From assembly GCF_001425005.1 (NCBI RefSeq), contig NZ_LMDB01000003.1:264-64263 (forward strand): a stretch of DNA of 64,000 bases. Reading direction: 5' to 3'. Shown in pieces: positions 26,277 to 35,247 of the stretch. Below the pieces are notes generated by a model, which saw only the letters and a list, made by a program, of their open reading frames with translations, did no database searches and was not told where the DNA came from. This stretch comes from Duganella sp. Root336D2 (GTDB lineage: Bacteria; Pseudomonadota; Gammaproteobacteria; Burkholderiales; Burkholderiaceae_D). The position numbers and the translations under genes were made by a program. Within the stretch, counting starts at the first letter, position 1; every line of letters begins with the position of its first letter.

Positions 26277-27751
26277 GCGCGCTGAGCGAACAGACCCTGT
26301 CTACGCTGTGGGAACGTACGCGCCAGCAAGGCGACATGCCTGGCTTCGCAAAAGCAATCACGGCCATCCTCGGCGCCATGCGCGGCGAAGACGATAAAGA
26401 GTTCGACATGGCGCGCACCGTACTATCGGATCCCGTCCTGACGCAGAAAGTCTTGCGCCTGGCGAATAGCGGCATGTATTCCGCTTTCGGCCAGCAAATC
26501 AACACGGTCAGCAAGGCCATGCTGGTGCTGGGCACGGAGGCCATTGGCCACCTGGCACTCGGCCTGAAGCTCATCGAAGAATTGTCCGTGGTATCGCCCG
26601 ATTCGGGCCTGGCCCATATTGAAATGGAAAAGGCCGTACTGGCCGGCATCGTCGCCCGCGAAGTGTCGGCCACCGCTGAAAACCGTCACGGCGAAGAAGC
26701 TGTGGTTTGCTCCATGCTGCAAACGCTGGGCCGCATGCTGGTTACCTTCTACATGCCGGAGCGCTGGACCGAGCTGCAGCAGGCCGCCGGCGCCGGCAAG
26801 GAAGACAGCGCCGCGCCGGAGATGCTGGGCTTGAGCCTGCAGGATATCGGCCGCGCCGCCGCCTTGCATTGGGGTCTGCCGGAGAACCTGCTGTCCGGCA
26901 TGCGTACCCTGGTACCGCCTGCCGGCGATATGCCGCTCGAACCGCTTAGCGCGGAAGACTGGGTGGCAGGCGTTTCGACCATGGCCTGCATCTGCGCCGG
27001 CGCACTTTGGAATGACAATGAAGAAGGCGCAGCGGAAGTCAAGCGCATCACTGCCCGCTTTTCGTCCATGATCGGCGTCAGCACCGACAAGCTGGCGCTG
27101 GCCATCGAGCAGGCCAAAGCCGTTGCCGCGGCCGACCTGTCGATTGCGCCCCTGTCCAAGCCGGCCGAACGCCGCGCCAAGGCGCTGGCACAAACCCGCC
27201 AGCGTGCCGCCGGCAACAATATCCTGCTTAGCGGCTTGGCCGATATGCGCGATTCGCTCGACACCGCGAGTGTCGGCCAGATGGCTTCGATCGCGCTGGA
27301 AACCGTGTTCAAAGGCTTGCAATTCAGCCGCTCGGTGGCATTCGTGCGCAACCGCCGCGAGAACAAATACGTGGCGCGCATGTGCCTGGGCGAAGGCGTG
27401 CGCGAGCATCTGGAAGCCATGCATTTTGCCGACGCTTACGAGCCGAACGTGTTCCACGCGGCCCTGAGCAGCGATCGCGTGATCTTCATCGAGAATGCGG
27501 CCGACCCCAAATTTGCGGCCAAGCTGCCGGCCTGGTGGCGCGACACGCTGAACGACGCGCGTAGCTTTGTCATCCTGCCGCTGTGCTCCAACGGCCAGCC
27601 GACCGGCTTCCTGTACGGCGATTGGGACCATTCCTTCCCGGCCATCCACCTCAGCCCGACCGAGTTTTCGCTGCTGAACGACATTCGCTCAACGGTGGTG
27701 AAGGCTGTCGAACGCCGCCACCAGGTCGGCACCGTCAACCGTGCCGCCTGA
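26273..27751 (+). CDS. HDOD-domain signalling protein with C-terminal GAF-like region
   Basis: 492 residues. The HDOD domain (~10-240) includes LSDPVLTQKVLRLANSGMY, VSKAMLVLGTEAIGHLALGL and SMLQTLGRMLVTFY. A C-terminal ~150-residue part (VGQMASIALETVFKGLQFS, SFVILPLCSNGQPTGFLYGD) resembles a GAF domain. HDOD proteins are non-catalytic HD relatives acting as scaffolds in signalling and motility control. The ATG overlaps the preceding GGDEF-EAL stop, suggesting that the two act in one c-di-GMP pathway. It converges on the MFS gene with a 3-base gap. Confidence 0.85.
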   Translation: MSALSEQTLSTLWERTRQQGDMPGFAKAITAILGAMRGEDDKEFDMARTVLSDPVLTQKVLRLANSGMYSAFGQQINTVSKAMLVLGTEAIGHLALGLKLIEELSVVSPDSGLAHIEMEKAVLAGIVAREVSATAENRHGEEAVVCSMLQTLGRMLVTFYMPERWTELQQAAGAGKEDSAAPEMLGLSLQDIGRAAALHWGLPENLLSGMRTLVPPAGDMPLEPLSAEDWVAGVSTMACICAGALWNDNEEGAAEVKRITARFSSMIGVSTDKLALAIEQAKAVAAADLSIAPLSKPAERRAKALAQTRQRAAGNNILLSGLADMRDSLDTASVGQMASIALETVFKGLQFSRSVAFVRNRRENKYVARMCLGEGVREHLEAMHFADAYEPNVFHAALSSDRVIFIENAADPKFAAKLPAWWRDTLNDARSFVILPLCSNGQPTGFLYGDWDHSFPAIHLSPTEFSLLNDIRSTVVKAVERRHQVGTVNRAA

Positions 27752-27754
27752 CCC

Positions 27755-28897
27755 TTACCGCTGCCAGCGGTAACTCAGCGCAGCAGCCACGGCGCCTGCC
27801 GCCACCAGTCCCGACGCAATGTAAAAGATGAATTGCGGCCCCGCATGTTGCCATACCGGGGTCAGCGCCAGGCTGCCGATACTACCGCCGAGACCATAAG
27901 AAATGCTGATGTACAAGGCCTGCCCGCGCGCCTGCAGCGGGCCGTTGAACCAGCGCTGCATGGTCTGTACCGAAGCCGAATGATGCAGTGCGAAGGTCGC
28001 TGCATGCATTACCTGCGCCGCCACCAGCAAGGCCAGCGACTGCGCACCGGCGCCGATCAACGCGAAACGCACGACACCGAATGCGAAGCAGGCATACATC
28101 AACCGCTTGGCGCCCCAGCGCCGGAACAAGGGGGCCTGGTAATAGAAGCACAGCACCTCCGCCACCACGCCCAGCGACCACATAAGTCCCGTCACGGTCT
28201 TGCTGTAACCCTGTCTTTCCAGGTACAGCGAGTAGAACGTGTACAGCGCTGCGTGGGCCGACACCATCAGCGCGGTCGACGCAAAGAAGGCCAGCACTTC
28301 CTTCTTGCGCAGCACCGCCAGCAAGGCCGGCGGCTTGCCGGCATGGGCCAGGCGCGGCACGTCCTTCAGGCGGAAGGCGGCGCCAAGCACGCATACCAGC
28401 AAGGCGCCGCAGAACCAGACCAGGGCGCCGGTCCCCTGCCAGTCCATCAGGAACGAGGCCAGCATCACCGTAACGATGAAGCCGATCGAGCCCCACAGGC
28501 GAATGCGCCCGTAGTAGGTCAAGTCGCCGCGCATTTCCGACAGCATGAGCGCTTCGCACATCGGACCTTGCGCACTGGTGAACAGGTTGAGCAGCGCCAT
28601 CGCGGCAAAGAAGTGCGCGAAGGTTGAACCGAAAATGAAACCGGAAAACGCAATCATCGCCGCCACGCCGGTCAGGCGCAGCACGAAGACGCGCCGTTCG
28701 GAATGGTCAGCGACATAGCCCCAGAGATTGGGGCCGAAGATCCGCAACACCTGGATCATCGACATCAGGACGCCGATCTGCGCTACCGACATCCCCCGGC
28801 CCTGGAAATACAGGCTGGCGTAAGTCGAAAAGGTACCGGCGTAAGCGTAATAACAGAAGAGGAAAAGCGCGAATCCGAAAGCCTGGGCTGGAATCAC
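27755..28897 (-). CDS. MFS transporter, HcaT/phenylpropionate-permease-like
   Basis: 380 residues with about 12 transmembrane helices. The opening [24 protein letters not shown] and [20 protein letters not shown] are typical of the MFS_1_like group that includes E. coli HcaT. The substrate cannot be inferred here, since no aromatic catabolic genes are adjacent. The start overlaps the last four bases of aroC (ATGA), so the two are translationally coupled. Confidence 0.85.
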   Translation of the reverse strand: MIPAQAFGFALFLFCYYAYAGTFSTYASLYFQGRGMSVAQIGVLMSMIQVLRIFGPNLWGYVADHSERRVFVLRLTGVAAMIAFSGFIFGSTFAHFFAAMALLNLFTSAQGPMCEALMLSEMRGDLTYYGRIRLWGSIGFIVTVMLASFLMDWQGTGALVWFCGALLVCVLGAAFRLKDVPRLAHAGKPPALLAVLRKKEVLAFFASTALMVSAHAALYTFYSLYLERQGYSKTVTGLMWSLGVVAEVLCFYYQAPLFRRWGAKRLMYACFAFGVVRFALIGAGAQSLALLVAAQVMHAATFALHHSASVQTMQRWFNGPLQARGQALYISISYGLGGSIGSLALTPVWQHAGPQFIFYIASGLVAAGAVAAALSYRWQR

Positions 28898-29994
28898 GCT
28901 TTACTGATATCCGGCGTGGACACTTTGACGTCGCCGCATTGTGCGCGGTGCATCAGCGCGTGATCCATCAGCACCAGGGCCAGCATCGCTTCCGCAATCG
29001 GGGTCGCGCGGATGCCGACGCAAGGATCGTGACGGCCGAACGTCTCGACCATTACCGGATTGCCTTCCTTGTCGATCGAGCGGCGCGGCGTACGGATCGA
29101 GGAAGTCGGCTTGATGGCGATCGATACCGTAATGTCCTGGCCGGTCGAAATACCGCCCAGGACGCCGCCGGAGTTGTTGCCGACAAAGCCTTCCAGCGTC
29201 AGCTCATCGCCGTGTTCCGAGCCGCGCTGCGCCACGCTGTCGAAGCCGGCGCCGATCTCGACGCCCTTCACCGCATTAATGCCCATCATCGCATAGGCGA
29301 TATCCGCATCCAGCTTGTCGTAGATTGGCTGGCCCAGGCCGACCGGCACATTGCGCGCCACCACGTCGATGCGGGCGCCGATGGAATCGCCATCCTTGCG
29401 CAGGCTGTCCATATAGTCTTCCATGCGTTCGACCAGGGCCGCGTCGGAGGTGGCGGCGAAGAACGGATTGGAAGGCACATGCTCAAAACTCTCGAACGGC
29501 ACTTCGATCTCGCCCAATTGGCTCATGCAGCCGGCGAACTCGGTACCGTACTTCTCCTTCAGCCATTTCTTGGCGATGGCCGCGGCGCCCACCACCGGCG
29601 CGGTCAGGCGCGCCGAAGAACGGCCGCCGCCGCGCGGATCGCGCACGCCGTACTTGTGCCAGTAGGTATAGTCGGCGTGGCCTGGGCGGAAGCTCTCCGC
29701 GATATTGCCGTAGTCCTTGCTGCGCTGGTCTTCGTTCTTGATCAGCAGCGCAATCGGGGTGCCGGTGGTCACGCCCTGGTACACGCCCGACAGGATCTGC
29801 ACCGTGTCCGGCTCCTGGCGCTGCGTCACGTGGCGCGAAGTGCCAGGCTTGCGGCGATCCAGTTCGGGCTGGATGTCGGCCTCGCTCAGTGCCAGCCCCG
29901 GCGGGCAGCCGTCAATGACGCAACCAATTGCAGGACCATGGGATTCGCCAAACGTGGTGACGGTGAACAGCTTGCCAAAGGAATTGCCGGACAT
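28894..29994 (-). CDS. aroC: Chorismate synthase
   Basis: 366 residues. It makes chorismate from EPSP with reduced FMN, the last step of the shikimate pathway. Signatures: [51 protein letters not shown] with [15 protein letters not shown], and [21 protein letters not shown]. Full length, all family motifs intact. The downstream MFS gene is coupled to it. Confidence 0.98.
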   Translation of the reverse strand: MSGNSFGKLFTVTTFGESHGPAIGCVIDGCPPGLALSEADIQPELDRRKPGTSRHVTQRQEPDTVQILSGVYQGVTTGTPIALLIKNEDQRSKDYGNIAESFRPGHADYTYWHKYGVRDPRGGGRSSARLTAPVVGAAAIAKKWLKEKYGTEFAGCMSQLGEIEVPFESFEHVPSNPFFAATSDAALVERMEDYMDSLRKDGDSIGARIDVVARNVPVGLGQPIYDKLDADIAYAMMGINAVKGVEIGAGFDSVAQRGSEHGDELTLEGFVGNNSGGVLGGISTGQDITVSIAIKPTSSIRTPRRSIDKEGNPVMVETFGRHDPCVGIRATPIAEAMLALVLMDHALMHRAQCGDVKVSTPDISKA

Positions 29995-30205
29995 GATGGA
30001 GACGATGAGTAGTAACAGGGGTAACTGTCCATTCTAACCCGATATGGCAAAACTCGCAGGAAGTAGCTGTTTAAGCTACAACTTTTACGAAACTAGCACC
30101 CCACTATTCGTTAACTTCCATGAAAGTGTTTTAATGGTCGTTCTCATGAACAATTCGCTATATACTAAGTTGTAAGAACACCGAGACCCCTTGGAGAAGC
30201 GACAA

Positions 30206-32467
30206 ATGCCCCCTTCGATCACGGCGCCGGATGGCGGCCACGACGATCAGGACGATCTGGTTTTCTTAGAAGAGCATTCGGCTCAGCCAGCTCTCCCCGC
30301 ACTGCGCAATGTCTGGCGCGTGATGATTATCGATGACGACGAAGACGTCCATTCGACGACCACGTTCGCCCTTGGCAACCTGGACATGCAGCACCGCCCC
30401 CTGGAATTCGTGCACGCCTATTCCGCCGCACAAGCGCGCGAAATGCTCAAGCACGAACAGGAAATCGCCGTGATCCTGCTCGACGTAGTCATGGAGCAGG
30501 ATGACGCCGGTTTGCACCTGGTGCGTTATATCCGCGAAACACTGAAGCTTGCCGACGTGCGCATCATCCTGCGCACCGGCCAGCCGGGCTACGCGCCCGA
30601 GATCGATGCAATTCGCGATTTCGACATCAACGATTACAAGACCAAATCGGAGTTGACGCGCATCAAGCTGTTCACCACCGTGACTGCGGCAATCCGTTCC
30701 TACGAACAAATCCGCAACATCAACGAAAGCCGCCGCGGCCTGGCGCGTATCGTGCACTCCAGCACCGAGCTGATGGCACTGCACGGCGTGCAGAATTTCG
30801 CCTCCGGCGTGCTGGCGCAGATTGCCGAACTGCTGGGCCAGGAAGCCCACGGCGTACTGTGCGTGCAGGAATGTCCCGATGCCGGCTGCCACGAGCTGGT
30901 CGTGATGGCAGCCAGCGGCAGCCACCATAACCTGTCCAATTCCCAGCTCACTGCGAAAGAAGACCCGCGCGTCCACAAGGCAATGGAAGAATGCCTTGGC
31001 GCGCGCCGCAACGTCTATTGCGGCGACAGCATAGCGCTGTACTTTGCCGGCAAGGCCAGCCGCACCTTCGTCGCCTTCATGGACGTTTCGCGCAGTCCGA
31101 GCCCGCTCGAAGAAAGCCTGCTGGAAGTTTTCTGCAGCAACGTGGCAGTTGGCCTCGACAACGTGGAACTGGTGTCGCACCTGCATACCGCAGCCTTCTA
31201 CGATAACCTGTCCAAGCTGCCGAACCGCACGCGCCTGATCGAAATCCTCGATGCCACACTGGCCGGCCCGGCCAAGCAGGACGCCACGCTTTGCCTGGTC
31301 GACCTCGACCACTTTGCCGAGACCAACGACGCACTGGGCCACGAATTCGGCGACCTGCTGCTGTCCGCGGTTGCGGCGCGCCTGCAGAATAGCCTCGGCA
31401 AGCAATTGACCGTGGCCCGCATCGGCGGCGATATCTTCTGTGTGCTGGGCGACGCAGGCCAGGTCAATCCGGCCACCATCATCAGCCTGTTCTCAACGCC
31501 GTTCAGTATCGATGGCCAAGATGTGCAGCTTTCCGCCACCCTCGGCCTGGTGCGCTTGCTGGAACATGACGGCAGCGGCGCCGATGCGCTGAAGGATGCC
31601 GACATCGCGCTGAAACGCGCCAAGACGCAGCAGCGCGCCGGCCACTTCTACTTCTCGCGCAGCATGGGCGTGGAAATCCGCGAACGTGTACGCATGATGC
31701 ACGCCCTGCGTACCGGTTTCAGCCAGAACCAACTCTTTGTTGTCTACCAGCCGCAAGTCGACCTCGATTCACGCCGTCCGATGGGCGCGGAAGCCCTGCT
31801 GCGCTGGCAGACGCCGGACGGCAAATTTGTCTCCCCCGACCGCTTCATTCCCATCGCCGAATATTCGGGCCTGATTATCGACCTGGGCGAATGGGTGATG
31901 CGCACGTCGATGCAGGAACTGGTGGCGCTACGCGCGGCGGGGCATACCGAGTTCACCATGTCGATCAACGTGTCGCAGGTGCAGTTCCGCCACCCGCACT
32001 TCCTCGAAATGCTGCGCAATGCGCTGCACGACACGGGCGCGCCGCCGGAGTATGTGGAGCTTGAGATTACCGAATCGATGGCGATGGAAGAGCCGGATAT
32101 GCTGATCAGGATGCTGGCGCAGATCAAGCAGACCGGCGTGACCATTGCAATCGACGATTTCGGCACCGGCTTCTCTTCCCTGTCCTACCTGCAGCGCCTG
32201 CAGGTCGACCGCCTGAAGATCGACCGCGCTTTCGTCACCGAAATCACGAATTCCGCGCGCGGCAGCAGCATTGCCGAAATGGTGGTGCAACTGGGCCGCA
32301 ACCTTGGCCTGGCGGTGATCGCGGAAGGCGTGGAAGACGAGCGCCAGGCGCAAATCCTGCATACCCTGGGCTGCCCGCTGGGCCAGGGCTTCCTGTTCGC
32401 GCGGCCAATGACCGGCGAAGCCCTGGTCGGCTGGCTAAGCGACGACGCCTTGGCCGGCGTCGCATAA
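30206..32467 (+). CDS. Response regulator: REC - DUF3369 - degenerate GGDEF - EAL
   Basis: 753 residues from ATG 30206, with GGAG eight bases upstream; an upstream in-frame TTG at 30191 lacks one. REC domain: acidic pair IIDDDED, phosphoacceptor Asp in VILLDVVMEQD, conserved Lys in NDYKTKSE. A GAF-like DUF3369 domain follows (~150-320), then a GGDEF domain whose signature is RIGGDIFCVLG (GGDIF), probably inactive as a cyclase. The EAL domain is complete: GAEALLRWQTP, NVSQVQFRHP, LEITESMAMEE, IDDFGTGFSSLSYLQRL, LKIDRAFV, VIAEGVEDERQ. It should be a phosphorylation-controlled c-di-GMP phosphodiesterase. No cognate kinase is adjacent. Confidence 0.92.
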   Translation: MPPSITAPDGGHDDQDDLVFLEEHSAQPALPALRNVWRVMIIDDDEDVHSTTTFALGNLDMQHRPLEFVHAYSAAQAREMLKHEQEIAVILLDVVMEQDDAGLHLVRYIRETLKLADVRIILRTGQPGYAPEIDAIRDFDINDYKTKSELTRIKLFTTVTAAIRSYEQIRNINESRRGLARIVHSSTELMALHGVQNFASGVLAQIAELLGQEAHGVLCVQECPDAGCHELVVMAASGSHHNLSNSQLTAKEDPRVHKAMEECLGARRNVYCGDSIALYFAGKASRTFVAFMDVSRSPSPLEESLLEVFCSNVAVGLDNVELVSHLHTAAFYDNLSKLPNRTRLIEILDATLAGPAKQDATLCLVDLDHFAETNDALGHEFGDLLLSAVAARLQNSLGKQLTVARIGGDIFCVLGDAGQVNPATIISLFSTPFSIDGQDVQLSATLGLVRLLEHDGSGADALKDADIALKRAKTQQRAGHFYFSRSMGVEIRERVRMMHALRTGFSQNQLFVVYQPQVDLDSRRPMGAEALLRWQTPDGKFVSPDRFIPIAEYSGLIIDLGEWVMRTSMQELVALRAAGHTEFTMSINVSQVQFRHPHFLEMLRNALHDTGAPPEYVELEITESMAMEEPDMLIRMLAQIKQTGVTIAIDDFGTGFSSLSYLQRLQVDRLKIDRAFVTEITNSARGSSIAEMVVQLGRNLGLAVIAEGVEDERQAQILHTLGCPLGQGFLFARPMTGEALVGWLSDDALAGVA

Positions 32468-32469
32468 AT

Positions 32470-32531
32470 AAAAAAATGGGGACGCACCCCATTTTTTGAA
32501 CCGCGAAAAATGGGGTACCTCCCCATTTTTT
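32470..32531. repeat. Two tandem TGGGG-N5-CCCCA hairpins with A/T tails, bidirectional terminator
   Basis: AAAAAATGGGG-ACGCA-CCCCATTTTTT (32471-32497) and AAAAATGGGG-TACCT-CCCCATTTTT (32506-32530). They lie between converging genes, three bases after one stop codon and four before the other. Each can terminate transcription in both directions. Confidence 0.8.
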
Positions 32532-32534
32532 ATT

Positions 32535-32993
32535 TCACCCCTCGGACTTCTCTTCTTCCTCGGCTGGCCAGTCGCGGATGTAAGCCTTCAGCATGCGGTT
32601 CTCGAAGCTTTGCGCTTCCAGCACGGCGCGCGCCACGTCATAGAACGAGATCACGCCCAGCAGGGTCTTGGCGTTCATCACAGGCAGGTAGCGCGCGTGC
32701 TTTTCCAGCATGATGCGGCGTACCTCATTGACTTCGGTGTCCGGGGTGACGGTGATCGGGTGGTCATCCATGTGCTTGCGCACGGTGCCGCCGCCGACCG
32801 AGCCCTGGTTCGCGTGCAGCGCCTTCAGCACTTCGCGGAACGTCAGCATGCCGACCAGGTCGCCGTATTCCATCACCACCAGGGAGCCGATGTCTCTTTC
32901 GGCCATGGTATTCGCCGCTTCGACCAACGGCTGGTCCGGAGTGATCGTGTAGAGGATGTTCCCTTTGACTTGGAGGATTTCAGATACTTTCAT
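32535..32993 (-). CDS. CBS-domain protein
   Basis: 152 residues with two CBS motifs: ILYTITPDQPLVEAANTMAERDIGSLVVM...LVGMLTFREVLK and PITVTPDTEVNEVRRIMLEKHARYLPVM...LLGVISFYDVARAVLE, then an acidic tail. CBS pairs bind adenine nucleotides and regulate partners; free-standing ones have no fixed function. No partner is evident next to it. Confidence 0.9.
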   Translation of the reverse strand: MKVSEILQVKGNILYTITPDQPLVEAANTMAERDIGSLVVMEYGDLVGMLTFREVLKALHANQGSVGGGTVRKHMDDHPITVTPDTEVNEVRRIMLEKHARYLPVMNAKTLLGVISFYDVARAVLEAQSFENRMLKAYIRDWPAEEEEKSEG

Positions 32994-33129
32994 TTTGGGC
33001 CGTCCTGTCCGGTGGTGATTATGGTTTTATTGTAAGCCTTACCATCGAATTTAGCGTATGCCAAGTGAAAAATCCAGAGGTGGATTAATCAAAACGCAAC
33101 AGTATTCACAAGCTAAATAACACGATAGC

Positions 33130-34449
33130 ATGGCAACCATGACAACGCCAAATTATCCAGGGTTCGATACCCTCGCCCTGCACGCGGGCGCTACGCCAGA
33201 TCCGGTCACCGGCAGCCGCGCTACCCCAATCCATTTCACATCCTCCTTCGCTTTCCGCGATTCGGACCATGCGGCAGCCTTGTTCAATATGGAACGGGCC
33301 GGCCACGTGTATTCACGCATCTCCAATCCCACCAATGCGGTGCTGGAGGAGCGCATGGCGGCGCTGGAAGGCGGCGTGGCGGGGATTGCCACCGCCAGCG
33401 GCCAGGCGGCCATGCACCTGGGACTGGCCACCATTGCCGGCGCCGGTTCGCACATCGTCGCGTCGCGGGCGCTGTACGGCGGCTCGCACAACCTGCTCGG
33501 CTATACCCTGAAGCGTTTCGGCATCGAGACCACCTTTGTCGATCCGCGCGACCTGGACGCCTGGCGTGCCGCGATCCGGCCCAACACCAAGGTGCTGTTC
33601 GGTGAAACGCTGGGCAATCCGGGCCTGGACGTGCTGGATATCGCCAGCGTAGCAGCGCTTGCGCACGAAGCCCACTTGCCGCTGATGGTCGATTCGACCT
33701 TCACTACGCCCTACCTGCTGCGGCCTTTCGAGCACGGCGCCGACCTGGTGTTCCACTCGGCCACCAAATTCCTGTGCGGGCACGGCACCGCCATCGGCGG
33801 CGTATTGCTTGATGGCGGCACCTTCGACTGGCAGGCCGCTTATGAGGCGACCGGACGTTTTGCCGAGCTTTGCGAGCCATATGACGGCTTCCACGGCATG
33901 GTGTTCGCCGAAGAATCAACCGTGGCAGCGTTTGCGCTGCGCGCGCGGCGCGAGGGCTTGCGCGATTTCGGCGCGGCCATGAGCCCGCACAATGCTTTTG
34001 CCATCCTGCAGGGCGTCGAAACGCTGGCGGTGCGCATGGACCGGCACGTCGCCAACACGCGCCGCGTGGCAGAGTTCCTGCTCGCCAATCCGGCAGTCGA
34101 GTCGGTGATCTATCCTGAACTGGAGAGCCACCCGGACCGCGCTCTGGCCACCCGCCTTTTGCCCAAGGGAGCAGGCGCGGTGCTGTCGTTCACGTTGAAG
34201 GGCGATCGTGCGGCCGGCAAACGCTTTGTCGACAACCTGAAAGTGTTCTCGCACCTGGCCAATGTCGGCGATGCGCGCTCGCTGGTCATCCACCCTGCTT
34301 CCACCACCCATTTCCGCGTGCCGGCCGAGCAGCTGGCGGCGTCGGGAATTGCGGAAGGCACCATGCGCCTTTCGGTCGGGCTGGAGGACGCCGATGACCT
34401 GCTGGAAGACCTGGCAAGCGGGCTCAAAGCCTCGCAGAAAGGGGCTTGA
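33130..34449 (+). CDS. O-acetylhomoserine sulfhydrylase / cystathionine gamma-synthase family PLP enzyme
   Basis: 439 residues, the length of the MetY-type branch. Seen: TLALHAGATPDPVTGSRATP, YSRISNPTNAVLEERMAALEGG, SGQAAMHLGLATI, FGETLGNPGLDVLDI, VDSTFTTPYLLRPFEHGADLV, PLP-binding Lys in HSATKFLCGHG, and the C-terminal SLVIHPASTTH. It likely uses O-acetylhomoserine in methionine synthesis; a gamma-lyase role is possible. An alpha/beta hydrolase follows after two bases, in one operon. No riboswitch was recognised in the leader. Confidence 0.88.
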   Translation: MATMTTPNYPGFDTLALHAGATPDPVTGSRATPIHFTSSFAFRDSDHAAALFNMERAGHVYSRISNPTNAVLEERMAALEGGVAGIATASGQAAMHLGLATIAGAGSHIVASRALYGGSHNLLGYTLKRFGIETTFVDPRDLDAWRAAIRPNTKVLFGETLGNPGLDVLDIASVAALAHEAHLPLMVDSTFTTPYLLRPFEHGADLVFHSATKFLCGHGTAIGGVLLDGGTFDWQAAYEATGRFAELCEPYDGFHGMVFAEESTVAAFALRARREGLRDFGAAMSPHNAFAILQGVETLAVRMDRHVANTRRVAEFLLANPAVESVIYPELESHPDRALATRLLPKGAGAVLSFTLKGDRAAGKRFVDNLKVFSHLANVGDARSLVIHPASTTHFRVPAEQLAASGIAEGTMRLSVGLEDADDLLEDLASGLKASQKGA

Positions 34450-34451
34450 GC

Positions 34452-35240
34452 ATGAAATTCGGCGATACGTATTGCTACACGGGCGGCAAGGCGTTCGACC
34501 CGGAGCTGCCGACGGTGGCCATGATCCACGGGGCGCAAAACGACCATTCAATCTGGTCGCTGCAATCGCGCTACCTGGCGCACCACGGCTTTGGCGTATT
34601 GGCCGTGGATCTTCCCGGCCACGGCCGCAGCGGCGGCGCCGCGCTGCGCAGCGTGGAGGAAATGGCCGACTGCTTATTGTCCTTGCTGGACGCAGCCGGC
34701 GTGCAGCAAGCCGCGCTGGTTGGGCACAGCATGGGCGCCCTGGTCGCGCTGCAGGCCGCCCATCGCGCCCCAGACCGCATTACGCGCCTGGCGCTGCTTG
34801 GCGCAACCTATCCAATGAAGGTGTCCGACGCTTTGCTCAACGCCGCGCGCGAGGCCGAGGGCGAGGCGATCGACATGGTCAATATCTGGTCGCACAGCTC
34901 CTACGCGCAGAAGCCGTCCTGCCCGGGGCCGGGTTTCTATGTCAGCGGAATGTCGAAACGGCTGATGGAGCGCATCTCCGCGCAAGGGGAAGACTTGCTG
35001 TTCCACACCGATTTCACGGCCTGCAACAGCTATGCAAATGGCGACGCGGCCGCTGCGAGCGTGCGCTGCCCGGTGCAGTTCATCTTCGGCAGCAAGGATA
35101 TGATGACGCCGCCGCGCAGCACCAAGGCGCTGCTGGCGGCACTGCCAGGCGCAAAAACCGTGACGGTTGATGCCGGCCACCAGATGATGGCCGAGCAGCC
35201 GGACGCGGTGCTGGACGCGCTACTCGCCTTCCTGCGCTGA
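34452..35240 (+). CDS. Alpha/beta hydrolase
   Basis: 262 residues from ATG 34452. Oxyanion region MIHGAQNDHSIW, FGVLAVDLPGHGRSGG, nucleophile elbow VGHSMGALVALQAA (Ser near 97), acid in IFGSKDMMTPP, and catalytic His in DAGHQMMAEQPD. The triad is complete. The substrate is unknown. It begins two bases after the MetY-like gene, which suggests a role linked to sulfur or ester metabolites, though this is only context. Confidence 0.88.
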   Translation: MKFGDTYCYTGGKAFDPELPTVAMIHGAQNDHSIWSLQSRYLAHHGFGVLAVDLPGHGRSGGAALRSVEEMADCLLSLLDAAGVQQAALVGHSMGALVALQAAHRAPDRITRLALLGATYPMKVSDALLNAAREAEGEAIDMVNIWSHSSYAQKPSCPGPGFYVSGMSKRLMERISAQGEDLLFHTDFTACNSYANGDAAAASVRCPVQFIFGSKDMMTPPRSTKALLAALPGAKTVTVDAGHQMMAEQPDAVLDALLAFLR

Positions 35241-35247
35241 AATTCGT

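Noticed and set aside
33000..33130. Possible SAM or other riboswitch upstream of the MetY-like gene
   Set aside because: No recognisable conserved core or terminator stem in the 130-base leader.
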